Shown in pieces: positions 9,051-17,500 of a stretch of DNA of 64,000 bases (position 1 is its first letter; every line of letters begins with the position of its first letter). Origin of the DNA: Stenotrophomonas sp. ESTM1D_MKCIP4_1 (GTDB lineage Bacteria; Pseudomonadota; Gammaproteobacteria; Xanthomonadales; Xanthomonadaceae); assembly GCF_003086895.1 (NCBI RefSeq), contig NZ_CP026004.1, positions 3,260,731 through 3,324,730 of the forward strand. The letters run 5' to 3'. The translations under genes were made by a program, and so were the position numbers. A model generated the notes under the pieces. The model searched no databases and was not told where the DNA came from. It saw only the letters and a list, made by a program, of their open reading frames with translations.

Positions 9051-9093
9051 CGACCGACCAGCCACGAGGGGCTGCGCCGTTGGCTGGAATACT

Positions 9094-9627
9094 TCAGTAC
9101 CGCTTGATCCCCGGCACCGTGCAACCCTCGATCTGCGAATGCGCCGAGACCGCATTTTCCTTCTCGCCACGCGCCAGGCGCGACTGCTCGATCGTCGCCC
9201 AGTGCCGGCGGCACAGCGGGCCCGTCTTTGACCCCAGGTCCACCGCCTTGCGCGCAAACGTCTCCGCCTCCGCCCACTGGCCCTGCAGCAGCGCGATCTC
9301 CGCACGTTCCTGCAGCACCGCCGGGTCGCCGGCCACGATCTGCAAAGCCTGGTCCAGGCTGCCCGCAGCCGCCGCCAGATCGTTGCGCTGGCGCTGGGCC
9401 AGCGCGGTCTGGCGCAGGTCTTCCACCTGCGAATCACGCAGCGGCTGCACCGACAGCTCCTTGTCGTCCGGACCGGCCGCCACGTCCACCGCCGCCAGGC
9501 GCTGGGCCGGCGTCGTCGTGTCCACCGGCTTGGCCACCGGGGGTGGGCTGCTCACGCAGGCCGCCAGAGCCAGGCTCAGAGCGGTCACAGCCAACAGCGG
9601 ATACAGGGATCGAACAGTCATCGGCAT
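9094..9627 (-). CDS. TPR-containing lipoprotein
   Basis: Predicted lipoprotein of about 177 residues, function unknown. The signal peptide MTVRSLYPLLAVTALSLALA ends in a lipobox (LAAC), so the mature protein should be lipid-anchored and periplasm-facing. The middle region (RNDLAAAAGSLDQALQIV and LLQGQWAEAETFARKAVDLG) fits tetratricopeptide repeats. The ATG at 9627 overlaps the mrcB stop by one base; a second ATG at 9621 is an equally good start. Coupling to mrcB suggests a role as a partner of PBP1b, comparable in kind to LpoB, but no sequence similarity to LpoB was recognised. Confidence 0.75.
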   Translation of the reverse strand: MPMTVRSLYPLLAVTALSLALAACVSSPPPVAKPVDTTTPAQRLAAVDVAAGPDDKELSVQPLRDSQVEDLRQTALAQRQRNDLAAAAGSLDQALQIVAGDPAVLQERAEIALLQGQWAEAETFARKAVDLGSKTGPLCRRHWATIEQSRLARGEKENAVSAHSQIEGCTVPGIKRY

Positions 9628-12065
9628 CACCGGCTGGGAGGGGGAGTAGCGGCCGCAGGCGCTGGCGCGGGTTCGCCGGCCGGCGGTTCCTGCTTGCGGT
9701 CCAGGCCGAACCAGCTGCGCCAGCCGCCGCCTTCGCTCTCGCCTCCCTGCTCATCCGGCAGCGTGGCCGGGGCGCAGGGTGCGTAGGCCGGCGCATAGCC
9801 GACCACGAACGGGAAGCGGCGCGCATCCGGGCAGCCTTCATCGGTGCTGTTGGTGCCGGTGGCAGCCACCGGCTGCCAATCCAGGCCCTTGTTGCTGACC
9901 TTCAACGGTGCACTCGGCAGACGCTGGAAGATGCCCGACCACACCCGCATCGCGCCGGTGGCGCCGTACAGCCCGGCCTGCTCGTTCTGGTCGTTGCCCA
10001 TCCAGATCACCGCCAGGTGGTCGCCGGTGTAACCGGCATACCAGCTGTCGCGGCCATCATTGGTGGTACCGGTCTTGCCCGCCGGCTGCAGGCGGCCAAG
10101 GCCATCGGCATTCAGACGCTGCGCGGTGCCACTGGCAACCACCTGCTGCAGGCCGATGCTGATCAGGTTGGCGGCAATCGAATCGCCTTCCTGCGCCGGG
10201 GCCGGAGTCTTGTCATACCGCTTGAGCAGTTTGCCCTGCGGGTCGAGCACGCCGCGCACCGCATGCAACGGCTGGATCTCACCACCCGACGCCAGGAACT
10301 GGTACAGCTGCGCCATCGCATACGGGCTCTGGTCGGTCGAGCCGAGGATCACCGCCGGGTTGGCATCGGCCTTGATGCCGGCCAGCACATGGATCAGCTG
10401 GGTCACCCGTTCAGGACCCACCTGCATGCCCACACGCACCGTGGCCTGGTTGTAGGAGTGGGCCAGCGCATCGATCAGCCGCACCGTGCCATGGCTGCGG
10501 TTGTCCGCATTGCCCGGGCTCCAGTTGCGGCCACGACCCAGCTGCACCGTCACCGGCGAATCGTCCACCCAGCTGGCCAGCGAATAGCGGTCCGGCTGCG
10601 CAAGCGCCAGCAGGTACACGAACGGCTTCAGCAGCGAACCCACCGGGCGCTGTGCCTCGATGGCGCGGTTGAAACCGACCTCGGAGACCTCGCGGCTGCC
10701 GATCACGGCCACCACGTCGCCGTTGTGCACGTCGGTCATCACCATGCCGGCCTGCAGTTCGGGGCGACGCTTGCTTTCCAGCGACTTGATGGTGCGGGTG
10801 ACCGCGCCTTCGGCGTAGGCCTGCGCGGACGGCGACATGCCCGACATCACGCTCAGGCCGGCGCCCTGCAGGGCCGATTCGGGGTAGTCATGGCCGAGCT
10901 GGCGGCGCACCAGGTCCACATAGGCCGGGAAACGGTTGGCCGCCACCAGGCCCGGGCTCTTCGGCACGCCCAGCGGCGCCTTCAGCGCACGCTGGTACTC
11001 GGCATCGTCGATCAGCGTCGCTTCGTGCAGCTTGCCCAGCACGAAGTTGCGGCGGTCCAGCGCACGTTCCGGGTTGCGCCGCGGATCGTAGTAGGACGGG
11101 CCCTTGACCAGGCCGATCAGCAGCGCGATGTGCTCGGTATCCAGGGATGACAGGTCGCGGCCGAACCAGAACTCGGCGCCGGAAGACATGCCGTGGATGG
11201 CCTGGCTGCCGCGCTGGCCCAGGTACACCTGGTTCAGATACGCCTCGAAAATGGTGCGCTTGTCGTAGCGCGCTTCCATGATCAGCGCGTACAGCACTTC
11301 ATTGAACTTGCGGGTGATCGTCTGTTCCTTGCCGATGCCGAGCAGGCCGCTGCGGGCCAGCTGCTGGGTCAGCGTGGAAGCGCCCTGGCGGCTCTGGCCG
11401 CCGGAACGGATGGTCACCCACACCGCACGCGCGATGCCGGACAGGTCGATGCCGTGGTGGCGGTTGAAGTCCTTGTCTTCCACCGCCTGCAGGCCCGTGA
11501 CCAGCAGGTCCGGTGCTTCGTTCATGCGGATCAGGCGGCGCTCTTCCTGCTTCTGCCCGTACAGTGTGGCGATGCGGGCGGGATCCAGGCGGGCCGCCTT
11601 CAGCGCCTTGCGCGAACCGGCGTCGCGCAACGACGCGATGCTGCCGCCGGACAGCGACAGCTCCACGCGCCGGGCGGCAACATGGCCGTCCACATCGTTG
11701 TAGCCGCGGCTGGAAATGGTGAAGCGTCCGCCCTGCACCGCATAGGTGGCCGGATCCTTGCCCTCGCCGTCATCGCGGTAGGCCGAGGCGGCCAGTTCGG
11801 TTTTCAGCGTGGCCGCGTCCATGGCTTTGCCCGGCACCAGCACCAGCGGGCGCGCGTAGACACGGGTCGGAATCTGCCAACGCAGCTCACCGAAACGCTG
11901 GGTGACCTGCTGGTTCAGGTACAGCGTGTAGGGAATGAGGAAGCCCAGGCCCAGCGCGACTGCCGCCAGGGTCCAGGTGATCAGCCGGCGCCGCCACAGC
12001 GGTCCGGTGTCCTGCAGGTCGTCGTCGAGATCGTCGGTGTCGTCGGAATCGTAGCGTCGGGGCAC
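9627..12065 (-). CDS. mrcB: Penicillin-binding protein 1B
   Basis: Bifunctional class A PBP of 812 residues that polymerises and crosslinks peptidoglycan in the periplasm. An acidic cytoplasmic N-terminus precedes one membrane segment (about residues 28-50). A UB2H-like region follows, then the glycosyltransferase domain with catalytic E196 in QAVEDKDFNRHHGID, and the transpeptidase domain with SXXK (GSLLKPF, near residue 474), SYN (SYNQATVRVG) and KTG (KTGTTNDGRDSWYAGYTG, near residue 662). Pro/Ala-rich C-terminal tail. A short lipoprotein gene follows with overlapping codons. Confidence 0.95.
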   Translation of the reverse strand: MPRRYDSDDTDDLDDDLQDTGPLWRRRLITWTLAAVALGLGFLIPYTLYLNQQVTQRFGELRWQIPTRVYARPLVLVPGKAMDAATLKTELAASAYRDDGEGKDPATYAVQGGRFTISSRGYNDVDGHVAARRVELSLSGGSIASLRDAGSRKALKAARLDPARIATLYGQKQEERRLIRMNEAPDLLVTGLQAVEDKDFNRHHGIDLSGIARAVWVTIRSGGQSRQGASTLTQQLARSGLLGIGKEQTITRKFNEVLYALIMEARYDKRTIFEAYLNQVYLGQRGSQAIHGMSSGAEFWFGRDLSSLDTEHIALLIGLVKGPSYYDPRRNPERALDRRNFVLGKLHEATLIDDAEYQRALKAPLGVPKSPGLVAANRFPAYVDLVRRQLGHDYPESALQGAGLSVMSGMSPSAQAYAEGAVTRTIKSLESKRRPELQAGMVMTDVHNGDVVAVIGSREVSEVGFNRAIEAQRPVGSLLKPFVYLLALAQPDRYSLASWVDDSPVTVQLGRGRNWSPGNADNRSHGTVRLIDALAHSYNQATVRVGMQVGPERVTQLIHVLAGIKADANPAVILGSTDQSPYAMAQLYQFLASGGEIQPLHAVRGVLDPQGKLLKRYDKTPAPAQEGDSIAANLISIGLQQVVASGTAQRLNADGLGRLQPAGKTGTTNDGRDSWYAGYTGDHLAVIWMGNDQNEQAGLYGATGAMRVWSGIFQRLPSAPLKVSNKGLDWQPVAATGTNSTDEGCPDARRFPFVVGYAPAYAPCAPATLPDEQGGESEGGGWRSWFGLDRKQEPPAGEPAPAPAAATPPPSR

Positions 12066-12100
12066 GGGAATGCGGGAATGTAGGGTCAGGCGAGTCTACC

Positions 12101-12127
12101 CCAGCCCTTCCCGCAGGAAAGGGCTGG
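12101..12127. terminator. Hairpin between glycosyltransferase gene and mrcB
   Basis: Arms CCAGCCCTT and AAGGGCTGG around a 9-base loop. It could end transcripts of the upstream glycosyltransferase gene, but no T run follows, so an intrinsic terminator is not certain. Confidence 0.4.
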
Positions 12128-12139
12128 CGTTCGGCCTGT

Positions 12140-13108
12140 TCAGCGACTGCCCGGCGGCAGGCCGCCGCTCACCCCGCGCACGCCGTCCCACAGGCCCTTC
12201 AACATGAACCGCAGTCGAACCCCGCGTGGCGCCAGGAACAGGCTGTTGCCCACCAGCTTCAGAACCAGCCGCGGCACATCCTGGGCAATCCACACGCGCG
12301 GCGTGTACGCGCGGGCGTACAGCAGCACCCGGTTGCGCATGATGAAGTACAGCCGGAACGGCTTGTGCACCACCACCCCATCCGGCTTCGCCCGGGATGG
12401 CAGCAGCTCCTCGCCGATGCTGTGGCTCATCTGCGCGTCGCAGATGCCGTACAGCGCGTAACCGGCGCGCTTGGCGCGGAAACACCAGTCCATGTCCAGG
12501 TTGTCGATGAACAACCCTTCATCCATTGGGCCGATGGCCTGCAGCGCCTTCATCGGCACCAGCGAACCGGAGGTGATGAGGAAATCACATGCAACGCGCT
12601 GGCCCGGCCCGCCGCGCAGCTTGTGGTTGAGCGGAAAGCCGAAACGGACGAACGGTGCCAGCACGCCACTGCGCGAATCGCGGAACTGCGGGCCGACGGC
12701 AGCCACCGGCCCGTGCTGCGCAAGGTCCAGCAGCGCCGTCCACAGCACATCCACCATGCCCGGCGCCAGCACGCTGTCCTGGTCCATCAGCAGGACATGG
12801 TCGAAACCCAGTGCGGCGGCTTTCTCGTACGCACGGTTCAGCGCACTGCCCAGCCCCACGTTGCGCGGCGAGGCCACCAAGGTGACGCCCGCCCGGTCGC
12901 CCAGCATCGCGGCCACATCGACCTCGCCACTGGCATTGTCGAACACCACCAGATGCCCGACCTGCTGCAGCACGCTGTCGACCACGCGCGGCAACAGGGC
13001 CGGGTCCGGCCCATAGGTGACGATCACGGCGCAGACGCGGGATGCGCGGGCATCCGCCGCGCGCTCGGGTGCCTGCGGGGTCATCGGGCCCCTCGCATCG
13101 CTGCCCAT
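12140..13108 (-). CDS. Family 2 glycosyltransferase, rhamnosyltransferase-like
   Basis: GT-A fold transferase, up to 322 residues, probably working on cell-surface polysaccharide. The N-terminal Rossmann part is VCAVIVTYGPDPALLPRVV; the metal-binding motif is LLMDQDSVLAPGM, and FIDNLDMDWCFRAKRAGY fits the acceptor-side motif of RfbF/rhamnosyltransferase-like proteins. No signal peptide. The start could be 13108 (GGAG too close upstream) or 13084 (GAGGGG upstream); the latter removes 8 residues outside the conserved part. It stands alone, not in an O-antigen cluster. Confidence 0.8.
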   Translation of the reverse strand: MGSDARGPMTPQAPERAADARASRVCAVIVTYGPDPALLPRVVDSVLQQVGHLVVFDNASGEVDVAAMLGDRAGVTLVASPRNVGLGSALNRAYEKAAALGFDHVLLMDQDSVLAPGMVDVLWTALLDLAQHGPVAAVGPQFRDSRSGVLAPFVRFGFPLNHKLRGGPGQRVACDFLITSGSLVPMKALQAIGPMDEGLFIDNLDMDWCFRAKRAGYALYGICDAQMSHSIGEELLPSRAKPDGVVVHKPFRLYFIMRNRVLLYARAYTPRVWIAQDVPRLVLKLVGNSLFLAPRGVRLRFMLKGLWDGVRGVSGGLPPGSR

Positions 13109-13209
13109 ATGCTCCGGCCGACAGTGACTTCAGATGCTACGCGGGACATGGCCAGAGGGGGGAAGTTGGAGCCGCTGGACTATACCCGACTCCCCTCCCC
13201 TACGCAGGT

Positions 13210-14781
13210 TCAGCGCCGCCAGGATTCAGCGCCCACCTGCCGCAGGCGCTGCTCGAACGCGGCCAGTTCCGGCAGGTCCGGCTGCAGTTGGCGCACCTGC
13301 TCAACGGCGGCCTCGGCAAAGGCCACGTCACCACGCCCCAACCGCTCGCTGCCGATGGCCAGCCAGCGCTGCGCCAGCCGCACCCGCGCCGACGGCAGGC
13401 CCGCTGCGGTCGGCGCCAAGGTCTGCCATGCCTGCAGGCAGGCACCTGCGGCCTGCACGCGGTTCTGCCGCAGGTTGTCATCGAAGCACGCCCGGCTGGC
13501 CGGCAGCAGGCGCGCTGCAGCAGCCTTCACCCGGGCATCGCGCGGGGCCAGCGCCTGTGCCTCGCGCAGCGCATCGAAGGCGCTGTGCCCGGGCGGACTG
13601 ATCCAGCGCCCGTCGTGCGCGGCGCGGTCGATCTGGCGCAGGCGGTCGCGCAGCTGCCGTTCGCGCTGGGCCGCACTCAACGTCGGCTGGCGCTGCGCCT
13701 GCTGCGCCTGCTGCCCGCGCTGGATGCGCTGCCCGGCCTGCTGCAGGGCGGCCGGCGAGGCGCCCAGTGCAGCGGCACGCGCACGGTCGGCCTCGGCCGC
13801 CTCGAACTGGAACGCAGCGGCCTGGCGCTGGCTGCGCGCAAGCAGCGCCTGCGCCGTCTGCTCACGGCCGCGCACGGCGGTGGGATCATCCGGCGCCACC
13901 GCCAGCACGGCGTCGAAGGCATCGGCCGCCGCATCCAGCTTCTGCTGTTTCAGCGCACGCTGGCCCTGCCGCAGGCGCTGGTCCAGCGCGCGTGCCAGTG
14001 CTTCCTGGCTGGCCGGCAGATCGCTGTGTCCGGCATCAAACTGGCGTGCGCGCTGCAGCAGCGCCGCCGCCTGCGCCAGCTCGCCGCGTGCAGCCAGCGC
14101 TCTGGCCCGCTGCAGGAGATCGCTCAGTGCATCCTCGCGCCCTTCCAGGGCCGGCAGGTTGTCCGGCTGCAGGGCCAGAATGCGCTGGAACAGCGGCAGC
14201 GCGCTGCTGTCGCCCTCATCCAGCCGGCCAGCGGCGAAGGCGTTGCGGGCCTGTGCCAGCCACGCGCCGATGCCCGCACCGGCACTGCGCCGAGCCTGCA
14301 GCTGCTGCGCCACGGCATCGGCCTCGCCCTGCGGCACCTGCAGCTCGCGGGCCAGCACCAGTGCCTGCGCGCTGCCGTCCAGGTCACCGGCCTGCAACCG
14401 CGCCTGCGCCTGTCGCAACGCGGCCGCCCCCGTGCTGGCCAGGCCCTGTCGCGCCTGCAGGCGATCACCATCAAGCGCCAGCGCAGCCTGGTAGCGCTCG
14501 CGTGCGCCGCTGCCATCCTCGGCGGTCAAGCGCCCTGCAGCCAACGCACGGTCGCCCTCGGCCAACAGCTGTTCGATCTGCGGCTCATCCCAGAACCAGT
14601 CAGCCAGTGGCCTGCGCAGCAGCACCAGCACCACGAACACCGCCACTGCGGCCAGCAGCGCCCAGCGCCAGACCCGGCGCGCATGGCGGGCCTGCAGCCA
14701 CCACCAACGCCCCTCGCGGCGGACGCGATCGAGCGTGGGGTGGTCAGCGCCGTGGCGGCGATGCGGGGGCTCGCGTTCCAT
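13210..14781 (-). CDS. Membrane-anchored tetratricopeptide-repeat protein
   Basis: Protein of 523 residues, function unknown. A basic N-terminus is followed by one membrane segment at about residues 42-60 (LLAAVAVFVVLVLL). The rest is Ala/Gln-rich and helical with repeated TPR-like units (AEGDRALAAGRL, ALALDGDRLQARQGLA, ALDQRLRQGQRALKQQKLDA), probably in the periplasm. It lies 30 bases after relA on the same strand, so the two may be co-transcribed. Similar proteins occur next to relA in xanthomonads by my recollection; that is not checked. Confidence 0.7.
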   Translation of the reverse strand: MEREPPHRRHGADHPTLDRVRREGRWWWLQARHARRVWRWALLAAVAVFVVLVLLRRPLADWFWDEPQIEQLLAEGDRALAAGRLTAEDGSGARERYQAALALDGDRLQARQGLASTGAAALRQAQARLQAGDLDGSAQALVLARELQVPQGEADAVAQQLQARRSAGAGIGAWLAQARNAFAAGRLDEGDSSALPLFQRILALQPDNLPALEGREDALSDLLQRARALAARGELAQAAALLQRARQFDAGHSDLPASQEALARALDQRLRQGQRALKQQKLDAAADAFDAVLAVAPDDPTAVRGREQTAQALLARSQRQAAAFQFEAAEADRARAAALGASPAALQQAGQRIQRGQQAQQAQRQPTLSAAQRERQLRDRLRQIDRAAHDGRWISPPGHSAFDALREAQALAPRDARVKAAAARLLPASRACFDDNLRQNRVQAAGACLQAWQTLAPTAAGLPSARVRLAQRWLAIGSERLGRGDVAFAEAAVEQVRQLQPDLPELAAFEQRLRQVGAESWRR

Positions 14782-14811
14782 GCGTGCAGGGTAGCCGGGG
14801 CAGCGTGAAGC

Positions 14812-16983
14812 TCAGCCCAGACGACGCGCTTCGCTCACGCCCGGCAGTGCATCCAGTTTGCCCAGCAGGTTGGAGAGCTGGCCGTAATCGCTCACCTTCA
14901 GGCGCAGGCGCAGGTGCGCGCGGCCGCTGTTGCGCACGTTGTCGCTGTGGATGTCGAGCACGTACGCGTCTTCCTGTGCGATCAGATTGGTGATGTCCTT
15001 CAGCAGCCAGCGACGGTCCACCGCATTGACCACCACATCCACTTCGTAACCCCCGCCGGCCTGGCCCCATTCCACCGGCAGGATGCGCTGCGGGCTGGCG
15101 GCGGCAAGCCGTGCCAGCGCCGCGCAGTCTGCGCGATGCACGGTGACACCGCGGCTGCGGGTCAGGTATCCGACGATGGGCTCGCCGGCCACCGGCTGGC
15201 AGCAGCGCGCCAGCTGCACCAGCAGGTTGCCCACGCCCTGCACGGTGAACTTGGAACTGCCGAGGTTCTCGCGGCGCGCGGTCGGCCGCGGCAGGGTCGG
15301 CGCGGGCGCCGGCTGGCTGGCGGCACGTTCGGCTTCCAGCAACGCGCGGCTGACCTGGTTGGGCCCGGTATCGCCCAGCGCCACCTGGATGTACAGATCG
15401 TCAACGCTGTCGGCGTGGAATTTCTTCGCCGCTGCCGCCAGGTCCGAATGCTGCAGGCCCAGCCGCTTCAGCTCACGCTCCAGCAGCTCCCGGCCGGCCT
15501 GCACGTTGCGCGCGCGGTCGAGCTTGTGGAACCAGCTGCGCACCTTTTCACGCGACCGGTTGCTGGCCAGGAAACCCAGGGCCGGCATCAGCCAGTCACG
15601 GCGCGGGTCCGCCTCCTTGCCGGTCAGGATCTCCACCCGGTCACCACTGCGCAGGCGGTAAGTGAGCGGCACGATGCGTCCGTTGACCTTGGCACCACGG
15701 CAGCGGTGGCCGACCATCGTGTGCACCTGGTAAGCGAAATCCAGCGGGGTTGCCCCCTGCGGCAGGTCCAGCACCTCGTCCTTCGGGCTCAACGCGTAGA
15801 CCCGGTCCTCGGTCAGTTCGGCATCCAGCGCACCGGCCAGTTCGTTGCCCTGCCCCTCCTGCGCCTGTTCCAGCAGCTGGCGCATCCAGGTGATCTTGCG
15901 GTCGAAGGCTTTTTCCCCGCCCTTGCCGCCTTCCTTGTACTTCCAGTGCGCGGCGACGCCCAGCTCGGCCTGCGCATGCATGTCGTGGGTGCGGATCTGC
16001 ACTTCGATGGTGCGCCCTTCCGGGCCCACCACGGCGGTGTGCAGCGACCGGTAGTCGTTGGCCTTGGGGCGGGCGATGTAATCGTCGAACTCACTCGGCA
16101 CCGGCGCCCACAGTGCGTGCACCACACCGAGTGCGGCATAGCAGGCCGCCACGTCGTCGACCATCACCCGGACGGCACGGATGTCGTACAGCTGGTCGAA
16201 CGCCAGCCGCTTCTTCTGCATCTTCCGCCAGATGCTGTAGATGTGCTTCGGACGCCCGCTCACCTCGGCGTGGATGCCCTGCGCGGCCAGTTCGCGCGAC
16301 AGCGTCTTTTTGACGTGCTCGACGTAACGCTCGCGCGCGATGCGTGTTTCGTCCACTTCGCGCGCGATCCGGCGGTAGGTTTCCGGCTCCAGGTGGCGGA
16401 AGGCCAGGTCTTCCAGCTCCCACTTCAACTGCCAGATGCCCAGGCGGTTGGCCAGCGGGGCGTGGATGTCACGGGTCAGCTGGGCCAGCGCACGGCGCTG
16501 CTCCTCATCCAGCTTGTCGGCCGCACGCATGCGCGCCAGCTGGCGCGCCAGCAGGATCGGCACCACCCGCAGGTCGTGGATGATGGCCAGCAGCAAGCGG
16601 CGCAGGCCTTCACTGTTGCGGCCGGCCTCGCGCCCGGCATGCAGCGCCCAGACCGGATCGGCCGCGTCCTGGCCATCCAGCAGACCGACCACCGCTGTCC
16701 GGTGGTTGCCCAGCGGCAGCGTATCCAGATGCGCGCGCAGGCCCGGCAGGTCGAACAGCAGCGCAGCCAGCACCGCGCCTTCGTCGGCCGACAGCAGGGC
16801 CAGCGCGTCCAGCGTGTCGGCCAGGATCTGCGGGCTGCTGCCACGCATCTCATGCGATGTTTCTGCGGCGTCCCACAGCTGCAGCAGGGCCTCGCGCAGC
16901 GGCGCGGGCAGCACCGCCGCCGAGGGGCGGTTCAACAAGGCTTCCAGGCCGGGGGCAGACGCGCGGTTCACAGCATCGGACAT
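14812..16983 (-). CDS. relA: RelA, (p)ppGpp synthetase
   Basis: Ribosome-linked alarmone synthetase of 723 residues for the stringent response. The N-terminal hydrolase-like domain appears inactive: the HD box position reads ALLFDLPG, typical of RelA as against SpoT. The synthetase region includes RPKHIYSIWRKMQKK, YDIRAVRVMV and PKANDYRSLHTAVVG. A TGS domain (VYALSPKDEVLDLPQGATPLDFAY) and a C-terminal ACT domain follow. The ATG at 16983 is preferred; one codon further is a TTG. A spoT is expected elsewhere. Confidence 0.95.
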   Translation of the reverse strand: MSDAVNRASAPGLEALLNRPSAAVLPAPLREALLQLWDAAETSHEMRGSSPQILADTLDALALLSADEGAVLAALLFDLPGLRAHLDTLPLGNHRTAVVGLLDGQDAADPVWALHAGREAGRNSEGLRRLLLAIIHDLRVVPILLARQLARMRAADKLDEEQRRALAQLTRDIHAPLANRLGIWQLKWELEDLAFRHLEPETYRRIAREVDETRIARERYVEHVKKTLSRELAAQGIHAEVSGRPKHIYSIWRKMQKKRLAFDQLYDIRAVRVMVDDVAACYAALGVVHALWAPVPSEFDDYIARPKANDYRSLHTAVVGPEGRTIEVQIRTHDMHAQAELGVAAHWKYKEGGKGGEKAFDRKITWMRQLLEQAQEGQGNELAGALDAELTEDRVYALSPKDEVLDLPQGATPLDFAYQVHTMVGHRCRGAKVNGRIVPLTYRLRSGDRVEILTGKEADPRRDWLMPALGFLASNRSREKVRSWFHKLDRARNVQAGRELLERELKRLGLQHSDLAAAAKKFHADSVDDLYIQVALGDTGPNQVSRALLEAERAASQPAPAPTLPRPTARRENLGSSKFTVQGVGNLLVQLARCCQPVAGEPIVGYLTRSRGVTVHRADCAALARLAAASPQRILPVEWGQAGGGYEVDVVVNAVDRRWLLKDITNLIAQEDAYVLDIHSDNVRNSGRAHLRLRLKVSDYGQLSNLLGKLDALPGVSEARRLG

Positions 16984-17500
16984 CAAAGACAGAAGGCTCT
17001 ACGGTAACGCTCCGCCCGTTCAGGAACAATCGTCGGCGCCGCTTTTCTCCAGCAACGGGCACCACATCCGGCCAACGCCCGGCCCATTGGATGCGGCCTT
17101 TCTGGCGGGATTGGCGCTTGAGTGCATAAGCCAGGGTGAATTACTCATGTGGCATTCCACCGGGAACACGGGCGTGAGCCTGCGCATCGTCGTCCACCTG
17201 CTTGCTGCCGCGCTTGCTGCCGCGCTTTCTGCCGCGCTTCCAGCGGCGCTGTCACTGGCTGCACTCGGCGGCCTGCCTTCGCTGCTGCCCTGGAAACCGC
17301 CGCGAACAGTTACATCATTGCCGACAAGATCTTCGAGTTCATTCAGTCGCGAATAACGGCGACTGGCGGCCAGCAATGCGGCAGATCGTCATGTTGCTTC
17401 CTGACTGATCGGTTCAGGCAACCACGCCGGGTTTACACATCGCTGGGCATGGTCGAGTCCGCTGCGGCGGTGGACCGCAGCCTGCCTGCGGGGAGTGCCG
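16984..17500. other. Long leader region between relA and pgaC
   Basis: About 515 bases hold the divergent promoters. One possible small frame runs 17146-17356 (69 codons, AGGGTG 8 bases before its ATG) and would encode an Ala/Leu-rich hydrophobic peptide. Its hydrophobic part comes from a 12-base direct repeat, GCTTGCTGCCGC, present about three and a half times at 17200-17245. No clear operator or riboswitch was recognised. Confidence 0.5.

Larger units (their letters stand above)
8482..9093. other. Intergenic repeat region
   Basis: No gene is seen. This stretch separates the stop of the TPR lipoprotein gene from the start of the helicase gene. It carries a second full set of the elements found at 5194-5694, in the same order and orientation, plus a 19-bp perfect hairpin at 8787-8827. 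The helicase promoter should lie near 8482-8580, but no clear box was found. Confidence 0.8.

Noticed and set aside
11193..12083. Plus-strand frame opposite mrcB
   Set aside because: No family pattern; mrcB on the other strand is complete with all catalytic motifs.
14914..17007. 697-codon plus-strand frame opposite relA
   Set aside because: Shadow frame; relA is intact and the product shows only His/Gln/Val-rich sequence.
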